Assembly: GCA_025916675.1 (NCBI GenBank) | Contig: CP098402.1 | Span: forward strand, 2,041,205-2,105,204 | Source: Phycisphaera sp. | Lineage (GTDB): Bacteria > Planctomycetota > Phycisphaerae > Phycisphaerales > UBA1924 | Direction: 5' to 3' | DNA length: 64,000 nucleotides | Part shown: piece by piece, positions 34,555 to 43,497 of the stretch | Layout: every line of letters begins with the position of its first letter | How positions within the stretch are numbered: position 1 is the stretch's first letter | Made by a program: the position numbers and the translations under genes | Notes under the pieces: model-generated | What the model was told of the DNA's origin: nothing | Databases searched by the model: none | What the model saw: the letters and a program-made list of their open reading frames with translations, nothing else

Positions 34555-36483
34555 ATGAGCGAGCGTCCCGATCACACTCCAGAATTCGCGGTTGTCGTCA
34601 TCGGCGGCGGGCACGCGGGCGTCGAGGCCGCGTGGGCCGCCGCCAATCTGTTGGGCCGCGAGCGATCGGTGGCCCTGGTGACCCTGCGCGCCGACACCAT
34701 CGGCGCAATGAGTTGCAACCCGGCCATCGGCGGGCTGGCCAAGGGCCAACTGGTCAACGAGATCGACGCCCTCGGCGGGCTCATGGGCCTGGCGGCCGAC
34801 GCCACCGGCATCAATTTCGCGCTGCTCAACCGCAGCCGCGGGCCGGCGGTGCGTGGCCCGCGTACCCAGAGCGACAAGCACGCGTACGCGCGGGCGATCC
34901 GGTCGATGGTCGCCTCCCGCCCCGAAATCGTGATCTATGAGGCGGCCGTCGAGAACTTCGTTCTGGATGGCGACCGTGTTGTGGGCGTGCGACTCGGCCC
35001 GGGCACCGGCGAGAACCACGACTTTCCCAGCGAGCTGCGCGCCAGCGCGGTCGTGCTCACGACCGGCACCTTCATGCGCGGGTTGATGCACACTGGTGAA
35101 CAGAAGACCGCCGGCGGTCGACACGGCGAGGGGCCCGCCGTTGGCATCTCCGCCGAGCTGACACGGTTGGGCTTCGAGCTCGGCCGCCTCCGCACGGGAA
35201 CGCCACCGCGGCTCAAGAAGTCGACCATCGAGTGGGACCGCCTGGAAGATCAGCCGCCCGACGAGATGCCCGAGCCATTCAGCGCTTTGACGCCATTGTC
35301 GGGTTCCGATGGGCCGGGCTGGTCTGTTGATGATGTTCGAGCGCCCCGATTCCCAGTGCTCACGCCAACGCCTTGCAAGAAGACCTGCACCACGCCCGAA
35401 GCCCACGAGTTCGTGCGGCAGAATCTGCACCGCGCGCCCATGTTCCGTGGAGACCTCGCGGCGGGCCCGCGTTATTGCCCGAGCATCGAGGACAAGGTGC
35501 ATCGTTTCGCGGAGCGCACGTCGCACACCGTGTTCCTCGAGCCCGAGAGCCTCGAGTGCGACTCGGTCTATTGCAACGGCATCGCCACGAGCCTGCCCGT
35601 CGACGTGCAGGAGGTGGTGGTGCGCACCTTGCCGGGGTGTGCGAACGCTCAAGTGTATCAGTGGGGGTACGCCGTCGAGTACGACATGGTGCGACCGCAC
35701 CAGATCGAGGCGACCGGGCGCACGAAACGCTACGACGGGCTTTTCCTGGCGGGGCAGATCAACGGCACCAGCGGCTACGAGGAAGCGGCGGCCCAGGGGC
35801 TGGTCGCCGGCGTGAACGCGGCGCTGCTGGCAACCGGCCGCGAGCCGAGCTTCGTGCTTGGGCGCGACGAGGCCTACATCGGGGTCCTGATGGACGACCT
35901 GGTGACGCGCACGCCAGTAGAACCCTACCGCATGTTCACCAGCCGTGCGGAGTACCGGTTGCTGCTGCGGAGCGACAATGCCACGGAGCGACTCACGCCC
36001 AGGGCCGCTGAGCTTGGAATGCTCTCGACCACGCAACTCGGGAGGCAACGGATCGATTCGTTCAACGAACGCCAGCGGGAAACTGAGGCGTTGCGCGCGG
36101 CGGTGGCATCGGCAAGGGTTGACGGGCACCCGATGGCCCACGCCCTGCGCTGGCCGCAATACGACGATGCCCAATTCCAACGTGACGTGTCGACCCAGGC
36201 GAACCGCACGTTTGACCCGCGCGTGCTTCGGATGGTGTCGGCCGAGATCCGTTACGAGCCCTACATCCAACGCCAGGCGGGCGACGTGAAGCGGCAGCGT
36301 GAGATGGAACAAAAACGCATCCCAACGCACGTCGACTATCTCACGATGACGAGCCTGCGAACCGAGGCCCGCCAGTCGCTCGATCGCTTCAGGCCCGCGA
36401 CGTTTGGCCAGGCCTCACGGCTCGAGGGAGTCACACCGGCGGATCTCACGCTGCTCACCGTGTTGGTGTCGCGGCAGGGCTGA
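34555..36483 (+). CDS. mnmG: tRNA uridine 5-carboxymethylaminomethyl modification enzyme MnmG (GidA)
   Basis: MnmG, an FAD enzyme, works with the GTPase MnmE to modify the wobble uridine of several tRNAs. The 642-residue protein has the Rossmann motif VVVIGGGHAGVEAAWAAA, the signature SCNPAIGGLAKGQLVNEIDA, GPRYCPSIEDKV, the FLAGQINGTSGYEEAAAQG block and a C-terminal helical domain with YEPYIQRQ. It starts 20 bases after the response-regulator stop and may be co-transcribed with it. mnmE is not in the window. Confidence 0.96.
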   Translation: MSERPDHTPEFAVVVIGGGHAGVEAAWAAANLLGRERSVALVTLRADTIGAMSCNPAIGGLAKGQLVNEIDALGGLMGLAADATGINFALLNRSRGPAVRGPRTQSDKHAYARAIRSMVASRPEIVIYEAAVENFVLDGDRVVGVRLGPGTGENHDFPSELRASAVVLTTGTFMRGLMHTGEQKTAGGRHGEGPAVGISAELTRLGFELGRLRTGTPPRLKKSTIEWDRLEDQPPDEMPEPFSALTPLSGSDGPGWSVDDVRAPRFPVLTPTPCKKTCTTPEAHEFVRQNLHRAPMFRGDLAAGPRYCPSIEDKVHRFAERTSHTVFLEPESLECDSVYCNGIATSLPVDVQEVVVRTLPGCANAQVYQWGYAVEYDMVRPHQIEATGRTKRYDGLFLAGQINGTSGYEEAAAQGLVAGVNAALLATGREPSFVLGRDEAYIGVLMDDLVTRTPVEPYRMFTSRAEYRLLLRSDNATERLTPRAAELGMLSTTQLGRQRIDSFNERQRETEALRAAVASARVDGHPMAHALRWPQYDDAQFQRDVSTQANRTFDPRVLRMVSAEIRYEPYIQRQAGDVKRQREMEQKRIPTHVDYLTMTSLRTEARQSLDRFRPATFGQASRLEGVTPADLTLLTVLVSRQG

Positions 36484-36489
36484 GCGCCG

Positions 36490-37074
36490 CTAGCTCTTCT
36501 GGCGGCCCTCGATCACCGCGGTGAGCACGCCGATGCCGATGAGCATGAGGTCGTCGAGTTGCTCGTGGTCGTCGAGCACCGCGATCCCCAGCTTGAAGAC
36601 GAACGGGTTGAAGTGCTGCCGGAAGGTCGCGATCTCCCGGCCACCGGTGTCGCGCAGGTGATACTTCTGGGGCATGAACGCGGCCGCGGCGTCGATGCCC
36701 CGGCGCAACAGGGCGCGGAACACCGAATCCTCCTGGAGCATGCCGAGCGGCGTGTCGCTCTCATCGAACACGAGGTACTCATCGCGAACGAACGTGCTCT
36801 TGAGGCCCTTCCGGCGGAGCGAGCCGATCGACTGGCCGTTGGGCAGTCTCATGTCGTAGGTGGCCCCGAAGTCAATGACCTGGCGGGCCTTGATGCGCAG
36901 CAGTTCGGTCTCGCGGGATCGATCGGTGAAGACGACGATCTCTTCCTTGAACTTGAAGAGCTTCTGGCGGCAGTAGCCGACCATCTGGCCCTGGTGGTCG
37001 GTAATAAAAAACTGCGGGACAAGGTCGAAGACCTTGGCCCGGATGGTGTACTGCTCGGTTGGATGGTTGGCCAT
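36490..37074 (-). CDS. LURP-one-related / scramblase-like family protein
   Basis: The 194-residue protein lacks signal peptide and strong membrane segments. Its pattern of strands (YTIRAKVFDLVPQFFITDHQ, MVGYCRQKLFKFKEEIVVFT, IDFGATYDMRLPNGQSIGSL) fits the LURP-one-related (tubby/scramblase-like) beta-barrel fold. The short hydrophobic C-terminal stretch (DLMLIGIGVLTAVIEG) resembles the buried central helix of that fold. Function in bacteria is unclear. It lies 28 bases after tsf on the same strand and may share its transcript. Confidence 0.65.
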   Translation of the reverse strand: MANHPTEQYTIRAKVFDLVPQFFITDHQGQMVGYCRQKLFKFKEEIVVFTDRSRETELLRIKARQVIDFGATYDMRLPNGQSIGSLRRKGLKSTFVRDEYLVFDESDTPLGMLQEDSVFRALLRRGIDAAAAFMPQKYHLRDTGGREIATFRQHFNPFVFKLGIAVLDDHEQLDDLMLIGIGVLTAVIEGRQKS

Positions 37075-37102
37075 GAGGCCAGGATATTAGGACGGGATCG
37101 AG

Positions 37103-37915
37103 TTACTCGGCGGTCTCGCCGACAACCCAACGCTCGAAGTGGACCAGCTTGCCCTTGGAGCCGATCAGGTCCTTGATCTTGGTGCTGGGGTCCTTGACAA
37201 AGGGCTGCTCGACCAGAGCGATGGTCTCGAAGAACTTGCGCATGCCGCCCTCGACCATCATCTCGGCGATCTCGGCGTTCTTGCCGCTCTCCATGGCCTG
37301 CTCGAGGCGGAACTTGCGCTCCTTTTCGACCAGTTCCTGGGGCACGTCCTCGGGGTTCACACCCTGGGGCACCGGCACGGCGGCGACGATGTGCATGCAA
37401 ATGTCCTTGAGGACGGACGCATCGATGTCGCCCTCGGCCTGCAGCAGCACGCCGGTCTTGCCGTCATGGTGGACGTACGAGGCGAACGTGCCGCCCTTGA
37501 GGGCCTTGCCGCGGGCATAGCTGATGTTCTCGCCCGTGGTGATGCGGATCTCGTCGATGTCGCCGCTAGCCGATTCTGGCAGCGCGACGTCTCCCGCGGG
37601 CTCGTCCTTCACGGTACCGGCGATGTCGCTGATGATCTGCACGAACTTTTCGTTCTTGGCGGTGAAGTCCGTCTCGGAACGCAGTTCGACGATGGCGGCC
37701 TTGTCGCCGTCGATGGCGATGCCGATGCGGCCCTCGCCCGCCGCGCGGTCGGTGCGGGTCTCCATCTTGCCCTTGAGCTTCTTGCGCAGGAGTTCCTCGG
37801 CGGCCTCCTGGCTGCCACCGGCCTCGGTGAGGGCCTTCTTGCACTCCATCATGGAGAGGCCCGTCTTTTGACGCAGCTTCATGACGTCTTTGGCGCTGAC
37901 TTCGACTTGTGCCAT
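37103..37915 (-). CDS. tsf: Elongation factor Ts
   Basis: EF-Ts recycles EF-Tu by catalysing GDP/GTP exchange. The 270-residue protein has the N-terminal UBA-like domain (DVMKLRQKTGLSMMECKKAL), the EF-Tu-contacting region around SETDFTAKNEKF and the C-terminal VEQPFVKDPSTKIKDLI. It follows rpsB on the minus strand, the usual order. Confidence 0.97.
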   Translation of the reverse strand: MAQVEVSAKDVMKLRQKTGLSMMECKKALTEAGGSQEAAEELLRKKLKGKMETRTDRAAGEGRIGIAIDGDKAAIVELRSETDFTAKNEKFVQIISDIAGTVKDEPAGDVALPESASGDIDEIRITTGENISYARGKALKGGTFASYVHHDGKTGVLLQAEGDIDASVLKDICMHIVAAVPVPQGVNPEDVPQELVEKERKFRLEQAMESGKNAEIAEMMVEGGMRKFFETIALVEQPFVKDPSTKIKDLIGSKGKLVHFERWVVGETAE

Positions 37916-38010
37916 GCTCTGTCTTCTCCGGCTCTTTGGGCCAGCACCTTGTCGGTGCCGGTGAAAATCGTGTGGTTGGCGGTCGGGCCGCGTGCGGCCT
38001 GGACGGGTAA

Positions 38011-38877
38011 TTAGCTCTCGGACGACGCGGCGGCGGGCTGGTCGGCCTTGCCTTCGGCTGGCGCTGGGGCTGCCTCGGGCGCCGGCGCGGGGGCGTCGGC
38101 CGAGTACTGCGACCGGCGGCTGCGGCGGCGGGGCTGCTCGCCAGCGGCCTCATCCTTCTCGGTGGCCGCCTCGCTCACGCCGCGGCCCTGCTTGCCCTCG
38201 GCGATGGCCTTGCACAGCTCGCGGATGATCACGTCGATCGATCGCATGCTGTCGTCGTTGCCAGGGATGGGGATGTCGACCACGTCGGGGTCGCCGTCGG
38301 TGTCGATCAGGGCGATCGTGGGGATGCCCAACTTGCGGGCCTCGCGGATGGCGGTCATCTCGCGCTTCACGTCGACGACCATCAGGGCGCCCGGCAGCTT
38401 GTCCATCGCGCGGACGCCGTCGAGGTTGCGGCGGATCTTGGTCATCTCGCGGCGGAGCTGGCTCTCCATCTTCTTGGAGTAGCTGGCGAAGTTGTCGTCC
38501 TGCTCGATCGCCTCGAGCTCTTCGAGCCGCTTCAGCCGCGTGCGGATGGTGCGGAAGTTGGTGAGCATGCCGCCGAGCCATCGCTCGGTCACGCAGTGCA
38601 TGCCCACGTCTTTGGCACGCTCCTCCAGGATGTCCTTGGCTTGGCGCTTGGTGCCCACGAAGCACACGTCCTTGCCCTCGGACACCGTCTTGGCAAGGAA
38701 CCGCTTGGCCAGCAGCAGGCCCTTGACGGTCTCCTTGATGTCGATGACGTGCAGCCCGTTGCGGCGGTCGTAGATGTAGCGGTTCATCTTCGGGTTCCAG
38801 GCGCTGCTGCGCTGCCCGAAGTGGATGCCCGCTTCGATGAGGTCCTTGACGAGGGAGTTCTCGGTTGTCTCGGCCAT
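38011..38877 (-). CDS. rpsB: 30S ribosomal protein S2 (uS2) with Ala/Pro-rich tail
   Basis: The ATG at 38877 gives 288 residues. S2 features are DLIEAGIHFGQRSSAWNPKM, FVGTKRQAKDILEERAKD, the signature RWLGGMLTNFRTIRTRLKRL and GIPTIALIDTDGDPDVVDIP. After residue ~235 there is a variable tail of about 50 residues rich in Ala, Pro and Glu with a basic RRRSRRSQ cluster. An AAGG site lies upstream. A long in-frame extension upstream of the ATG is not S2-like and was not used. Confidence 0.96.
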   Translation of the reverse strand: MAETTENSLVKDLIEAGIHFGQRSSAWNPKMNRYIYDRRNGLHVIDIKETVKGLLLAKRFLAKTVSEGKDVCFVGTKRQAKDILEERAKDVGMHCVTERWLGGMLTNFRTIRTRLKRLEELEAIEQDDNFASYSKKMESQLRREMTKIRRNLDGVRAMDKLPGALMVVDVKREMTAIREARKLGIPTIALIDTDGDPDVVDIPIPGNDDSMRSIDVIIRELCKAIAEGKQGRGVSEAATEKDEAAGEQPRRRSRRSQYSADAPAPAPEAAPAPAEGKADQPAAASSES

Positions 38878-39232
38878 TGGAGGGAGCCTTTCGTGCAGCG
38901 ACACCGGCGGGAAGCGTGGCCCGAACCCCGCCAGCGGCACATGCCGCCAACGAGATGCCCCGCCCAGGGCGCTTATGGGGGCGGCCGGAATTGGCCGCAC
39001 CAGAATCAAGAATCGCCGGCCCCCAAACCACCAACACTCCCCAGAACGAACAGGGGGCTCTTGGATTCGGGTTTGCCCGCGTCGGCACCTTCGGACCACC
39101 GTGCCGAGGCGAAGTATAGCCATCGGCCCGAAGCCGTCCTGCCTTCTATAGACGTCTCGGGGTTGGGCCATATGCTCCCGAGCGGCCCGTTCGTACCCGG
39201 CTCGCCCGCCACGCCCCTCCGGAGACCAACCC
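38878..39232. promoter_or_regulatory. Divergent gap between rpsB and the redoxin gene
   Basis: No supported gene is seen in these 355 bases; open frames here are extensions or shadows of the flanking genes. The gap must contain the promoter for the rpsB-tsf transcript on the minus strand and probably one for the redoxin gene on the plus strand, but I could not assign elements. Confidence 0.4.
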
Positions 39233-39826
39233 ATGCCCCCCGTCGAATCGACCATGCTGCCCCTGGGCTCACCGGCACCGAACTTCTCCCTGCTGGACTA
39301 CTCGGGCGTCAGCGCCCCCGGCACGGTCATCGACCTCGAGAGCTTCCAAGGCGCCAAGGTGCTGGTGGTGGCCTTCATCTGCAACCACTGCCCCTTCGTC
39401 AAGCACATCATGGACGAGCTGGCCCGCCTGGGGCACGACTGCACCCGCAAGGGCGTGGCCTTCGTCGCCATCATGCCCAATGACGTGGACACCCACCCCG
39501 ACGACGCCCCCGAGAAGATGGCCGAGGTCGCCAAGAAGCACGGCTTTGAGTTCCCGTACATCTACGACGCCGACCAATCGGTGGCCAAGGCGTATCGGGC
39601 CGCCTGCACGCCCGATTTCTACGTGTTCGACGCCAACTTCGAGCTGGCATATCGAGGCCAGCTCGACGACAGCCGCCCGGGCACCGACGAGCCGGTGACC
39701 GGTCGCGACCTGCGGATGGCCATCGAGGCGGTCATGACCGGGCAGGAGATAGAGACCAACCAGAAGCCCAGCATCGGCTGCTCGATCAAATGGAAGCCCG
39801 GCAACGAGCCGGAATACGCCCGATAG
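39233..39826 (+). CDS. Thioredoxin-like redoxin (AhpC/TSA-related), cytoplasmic
   Basis: The 197-residue protein has a thioredoxin fold with the redox motif C50-N-H-C53 (VVAFICNHCPFVKHIMDELA), the opening LGSPAPNFSLLDYSG and the cis-Pro segment ACTPDFYVFDANFELAYRGQ. Members of this family are usually annotated as thioredoxin-family or peroxiredoxin-like proteins; their reductant and substrate are not established. There is no signal peptide. It precedes a YceI gene by 56 bases. Confidence 0.88.
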   Translation: MPPVESTMLPLGSPAPNFSLLDYSGVSAPGTVIDLESFQGAKVLVVAFICNHCPFVKHIMDELARLGHDCTRKGVAFVAIMPNDVDTHPDDAPEKMAEVAKKHGFEFPYIYDADQSVAKAYRAACTPDFYVFDANFELAYRGQLDDSRPGTDEPVTGRDLRMAIEAVMTGQEIETNQKPSIGCSIKWKPGNEPEYAR

Positions 39827-39882
39827 AGCACGGGTTCCGTGAATCCACCGATCCGTCACACTCAACCACAAGGATTCCAAAC

Positions 39883-40563
39883 ATGAAGATCAACAAGATT
39901 CTGTCGGCGAGCGGCTTGGTCGTCGCGGGGGCCGCTGGCGCGTGGGCGGTGTCCGCCCTCGTGCCCGGTACCCCAGCCACATACCAAGCCATTCAGGACG
40001 CCGCGATCACCCCCGTGTCGTTCCTCGCCGAGCCCGCTGCGTCGGTCTCGGAAGACGCCAAGAACTACGAGATCGATGGTGTGCATTCGGGCGTGGTCTT
40101 CCGAATCATGCACGCCGGGGCCGCGCCGTTCTACGGCATGTTCCACGGCACCTCGGGCACGATCACTGTCGATGCCAACAACCCCGCGGCCACGTCGATC
40201 GACGTGACCATCGATACCACCAAGGTCTCGACGGGAAACAACAGCCGCGACGACCACCTGCGCAGCGTCGACTTCTTCAACTCGGGCCAATTCCCGACGT
40301 GCACATTCAAGGCCACCGGAGCAGAATCCGCCGGCAATGGCGCGATGACCGTCAAAGGCGAACTCACCCTGCTCGGCAAGAGCCTGCCCGTGACGGCAAC
40401 CGTTACACCCACGGGCGAAGGAGAGTTCCGAGGCCAGCGCGCGGGCTTCGAGGCCAAGCTGAGCTTCAAGCGCAGCGACTTCGGCATGACCAAGTACGTC
40501 GAGGAAGGCGTGCTGGGCGACGAGGTGCAACTGACGGTGTTCATCGAAGGCATCGAGCAATAG
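39883..40563 (+). CDS. Exported YceI-family lipid-binding protein
   Basis: The ATG at 39883 starts a signal peptide (MKINKILSASGLVVAGAAGA). The mature protein has the YceI lipocalin-like barrel: YEIDGVHSGVVFRIMHAG, then FHGTSGTITVDANN, NNSRDDHLRSVDFFNSGQFP, LTLLGKSLPVTATV and LSFKRSDFGMTKYV. YceI proteins bind long isoprenoid or amide lipids in the periplasm; a link to the carotenoid or quinone pool is only speculation. It follows the redoxin gene and precedes a membrane-protein gene by 4 bases. Confidence 0.9.
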   Translation: MKINKILSASGLVVAGAAGAWAVSALVPGTPATYQAIQDAAITPVSFLAEPAASVSEDAKNYEIDGVHSGVVFRIMHAGAAPFYGMFHGTSGTITVDANNPAATSIDVTIDTTKVSTGNNSRDDHLRSVDFFNSGQFPTCTFKATGAESAGNGAMTVKGELTLLGKSLPVTATVTPTGEGEFRGQRAGFEAKLSFKRSDFGMTKYVEEGVLGDEVQLTVFIEGIEQ

Positions 40564-40567
40564 GCAG

Positions 40568-41554
40568 ATGATCCCCATACGAGAAGCCCTGATCGGCGGC
40601 GTGCTGCCGGGCGCGATCGCTACGCTCGCCCTCTTCTTCGCGGGTTTGGCTATCGCCCTTCGGCGCGGCCGCCGTCCAAGCACGCTCACACCGGCCGGCA
40701 AGCCCGAGCCCGTGTGCCCCAGCGGATGGCTCGAACGCGGGCTCGTGCTTCTCGCCACGCTGCTCGCGGGGGCCGGCGTCGTCCTTTCGATGCGAACGCT
40801 CGAGCCATACCCGGGCTGGTGGCCGTTGGGCATCAACAATCGAACCCCCGCGATGGTCGGCTTCGGTGCCATCGCGGCGGCGATCATCGCGGCCGGGCCG
40901 CGGCGGTGGTGGTTCGCGTTGCCGGTGTGCCTTGTTGGTGCGGGTGCCATCAGCTACGGCGTGCGCGAGCCGCTGCCGGCCACCGGGAACCTGCCGCTGG
41001 CCATCGCGCTCGACGCGCTGGCGATCGGGCTGCCCGCCTTTCTGATCCATTCACTTCTTGATCGTGCGAGCGACGGCGATCGGGGCAGGCTGGCCAGGCC
41101 CCTACCCATCGTCGCGCTCACCATCGCGCTGGGCCCCGCCGCCTTGGCCATCTTCCATTCGGGGAGCAGCGTTTCGGCCCGGCAGTTCGGCGTGGTGCCG
41201 GCGGTGCTCGTATCGGCCGCGATCGTGCTGGCCATCTTCGACAACCCCGGCGGCCGCGTCGCGCTCCGCGGCGTGGGCGTGCTGGTAGCCATGGCCATCG
41301 GCGTGTGGCTGCTGGTGGGCCGGACGCTGGGCTCGCCGAACCTGACGACCCCCGCGGTCGTGCTCCTGCTGCTCGCGGCCGCCGGCTCGGGCGTCGCCGC
41401 GTTCTTCATGCCGAGGCTCAAACGCTGGTGGGCGCCCGCGTTGCTCACGCTCGCGCTCGTGGGCGCGCCGGTGGGGGCCGCGGCGTTCGTGCAGCACCAG
41501 GCCGCCACCGCGGGCGACGACTCGGGCGGTTCGCCGGCCGACTACGGCTATTGA
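40568..41554 (+). CDS. Polytopic membrane protein of unknown function
   Basis: The 328-residue protein has around nine or ten hydrophobic segments spread over its whole length (for example LPGAIATLALFFAGLAIAL, VGFGAIAAAIIAAG, TTPAVVLLLLAAAGSGVAAF, ALLTLALVGAPVGAAAFVQ), and a short Gly/Asp-rich tail. Nothing identifies a transporter family. It begins 4 bases after the YceI stop, so it is probably in the same transcript. Confidence 0.7.
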   Translation: MIPIREALIGGVLPGAIATLALFFAGLAIALRRGRRPSTLTPAGKPEPVCPSGWLERGLVLLATLLAGAGVVLSMRTLEPYPGWWPLGINNRTPAMVGFGAIAAAIIAAGPRRWWFALPVCLVGAGAISYGVREPLPATGNLPLAIALDALAIGLPAFLIHSLLDRASDGDRGRLARPLPIVALTIALGPAALAIFHSGSSVSARQFGVVPAVLVSAAIVLAIFDNPGGRVALRGVGVLVAMAIGVWLLVGRTLGSPNLTTPAVVLLLLAAAGSGVAAFFMPRLKRWWAPALLTLALVGAPVGAAAFVQHQAATAGDDSGGSPADYGY

Positions 41555-41629
41555 ATGCACGAAGGCGGGCCCCAGACACCACGCGAAGGGCCGAGCGTCC
41601 GCGTTGGGAACCACGCCCGGCCGCGCCGA

Positions 41630-43497
41630 TCAGCCGCACCCCAGATCGAACGCGTTCTGGAACGCCAGGAAATCGAAAATCGTGAAGTCGCCATCGCCGT
41701 CGAAGTCGGCGGCGGGGTCCATCAGGTCGAAGAGGTTCTGGAAGGCGAGGAAGTCGAAGATGGTGAGGGCGCCGTCGCCGTCGAGGTCGGCTGGGCAGAT
41801 TACTAAGCTTCGTCCCAAGACGACATAGCTCTGACCAGAACCCTCTCGGCCTCCCGCATTGGCGTAGAGGGCTCCAATGAGGACGTCATCGACGCCGTCG
41901 CCATTGATGTCGCCCGCGCCCGCGACAACACTGCCGCTGAAGTCTTCCGCCGAGATGCCGTCCAGCCGCAGGCCATTGCGCCCATCGAGATCAACGAGAT
42001 CGAGCACGGTCGGAAACGTGCGGCCAAGTGTCGCATCGCGACCGAACACGACGTAACTCGAGCCCGCGCGGGAGCGCCCCCCCCCGGGCTGGCCCAGGGG
42101 GCACCGATGATTACGTCGCTGATCCCGTCGCCATTCACGTCGCCGGCCGACGCGACGGCCCGCCCGCTCCGATCGTCCGGGGTAGCGCCGTCGATCCGGA
42201 ACCCGCTGCGTCCATCCAGCCCGGAGAGCTCGATCACGGCCGGGAACGCCCCGCTCGATGTCACGTCCCGCCCGAAGACGACGTAGCTCGAGCCGGCGAA
42301 CGCTCGTCCGCCCGGGCTGGTCCGGTAGGCCCCGATGATGATGTCGTCCGCGCCATCGTTGTTGACATCGCCGGCCGGAGCCACCACCTTCCCGCTGAAG
42401 CCCCGATCGACGGCGCCGATGACCTCGAAGCCGTTGGTCCCATTCAGGCTGGCCAGCGAAATGGTTGCCGGGAAGGCCGGACCCGATACTGAGTCGCGGC
42501 CGAAGACAACGTAGCTCCTGCCGGCGTACTGGAGGCTACCGGCGAAGGCGTGTGGTGCGCCGATGACCACGTCATCGATGCCATCGGCATTCACATCCCC
42601 CGCCGAGGCGACGCTGGCGCCGCTCAGGTCCATCAAGCCAACGCCGTCCAGGCGGAAGCCGTTCGAGCCGTCGAGCTCATCCAGGGCCATGACGGGCGGG
42701 AACGCGTCACCCAACGACGCATCGCGTCCGAACACGACGTACGTCGAGCCGGTGTCCACGAGCGACGGGTCGGCACGGGATGCGCCGATCACCAGATCAT
42801 CGATGCCGTCGTTGTTGACGTCTCCGGCACGAGCGATGGAATCGCCGCTGCCGTCCCACCTGGCCACGCCGTCGATGCGGAAGCCGGTGCTCCCGTCGAG
42901 CCCTTCCAGGTCGATCGCCGCCGCGAAGGCCCCACCCGTCGCCGCATCGCGTCCGAATACGACGTAGCTCGAGCCGGCCGAACTCAGCCCCCCGGGATCG
43001 GCCTGGTACGCCGAGACAAAAATGTCCGCGACGCCATCGCCGTTCACGTCGCCCGCCGAGGCCACAGTGCGCCCGCATCGATCGTCCCGAACAACTCCGT
43101 CCAGGCGGAAGCCATCCGATCCGTCCAAGCCGGCCAGTGGGATCATGGCCGGGAATCCGAAGCCCATTGTCGCGTCGCGTCCGAGGACGACGTAGGCGGA
43201 TCCGGCATCGAATCGACCGCCGTCTGCCAAGTCGGCACCGACGATCAGGTCATCCAGGCCGTCGCCGTTGACGTCGCCCACAAACGCCACCGCTCGGCCG
43301 CTGCGGTCCTCGGCGCCGGCACCGTCGAGCCGGAAGCCGATCCGGCCGTCCAGATCCGCCAACTCCAGCACCGCCGGGAACGGCTCGCCCAGCGGGTCGC
43401 CCTGCCCGAACGCTCCGGCCGCGGCCAGGGCCAGCCCGGCGGCGGCCAGCAGGATGGGAACGCGAACCGGGATCGACGCGGATGGGCTGGTGGGCAT
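41630..43497 (-). pseudogene. Secreted FG-GAP (integrin-alpha-like) repeat protein with C-terminal dockerin-like pair, frameshifted
   Basis: The gene starts at the ATG at 43497 (AAGGAG upstream) with a signal peptide ending around AAAGAFGQ. About seven repeats of roughly 75 residues follow, each with LDGxxGFRxDG, an AGDVNGDGxDDxxIGA calcium loop and AGSSYVVFGRD: FG-GAP beta-propeller blades. At a run of nine C's (42077-42085; G on the coding strand) the frame breaks; the last blade and the dockerin-like pair (ADLDGDGALTIFDFLAFQ and ADFDGDGDFTIFDFLAFQ units) continue in another frame to 41630. Aligning the blades implies seven bases in the intact form, so two extra bases are present. It may be a true mutation, a phase-variable tract, or a sequencing error. 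Confidence 0.85.

Noticed and set aside
34354-36330. 658-residue open frame antisense to mnmG
   Set aside because: It lies entirely opposite a clear MnmG, has no ribosome-binding site or recognisable domain, and arises from the high-GC codon pattern.
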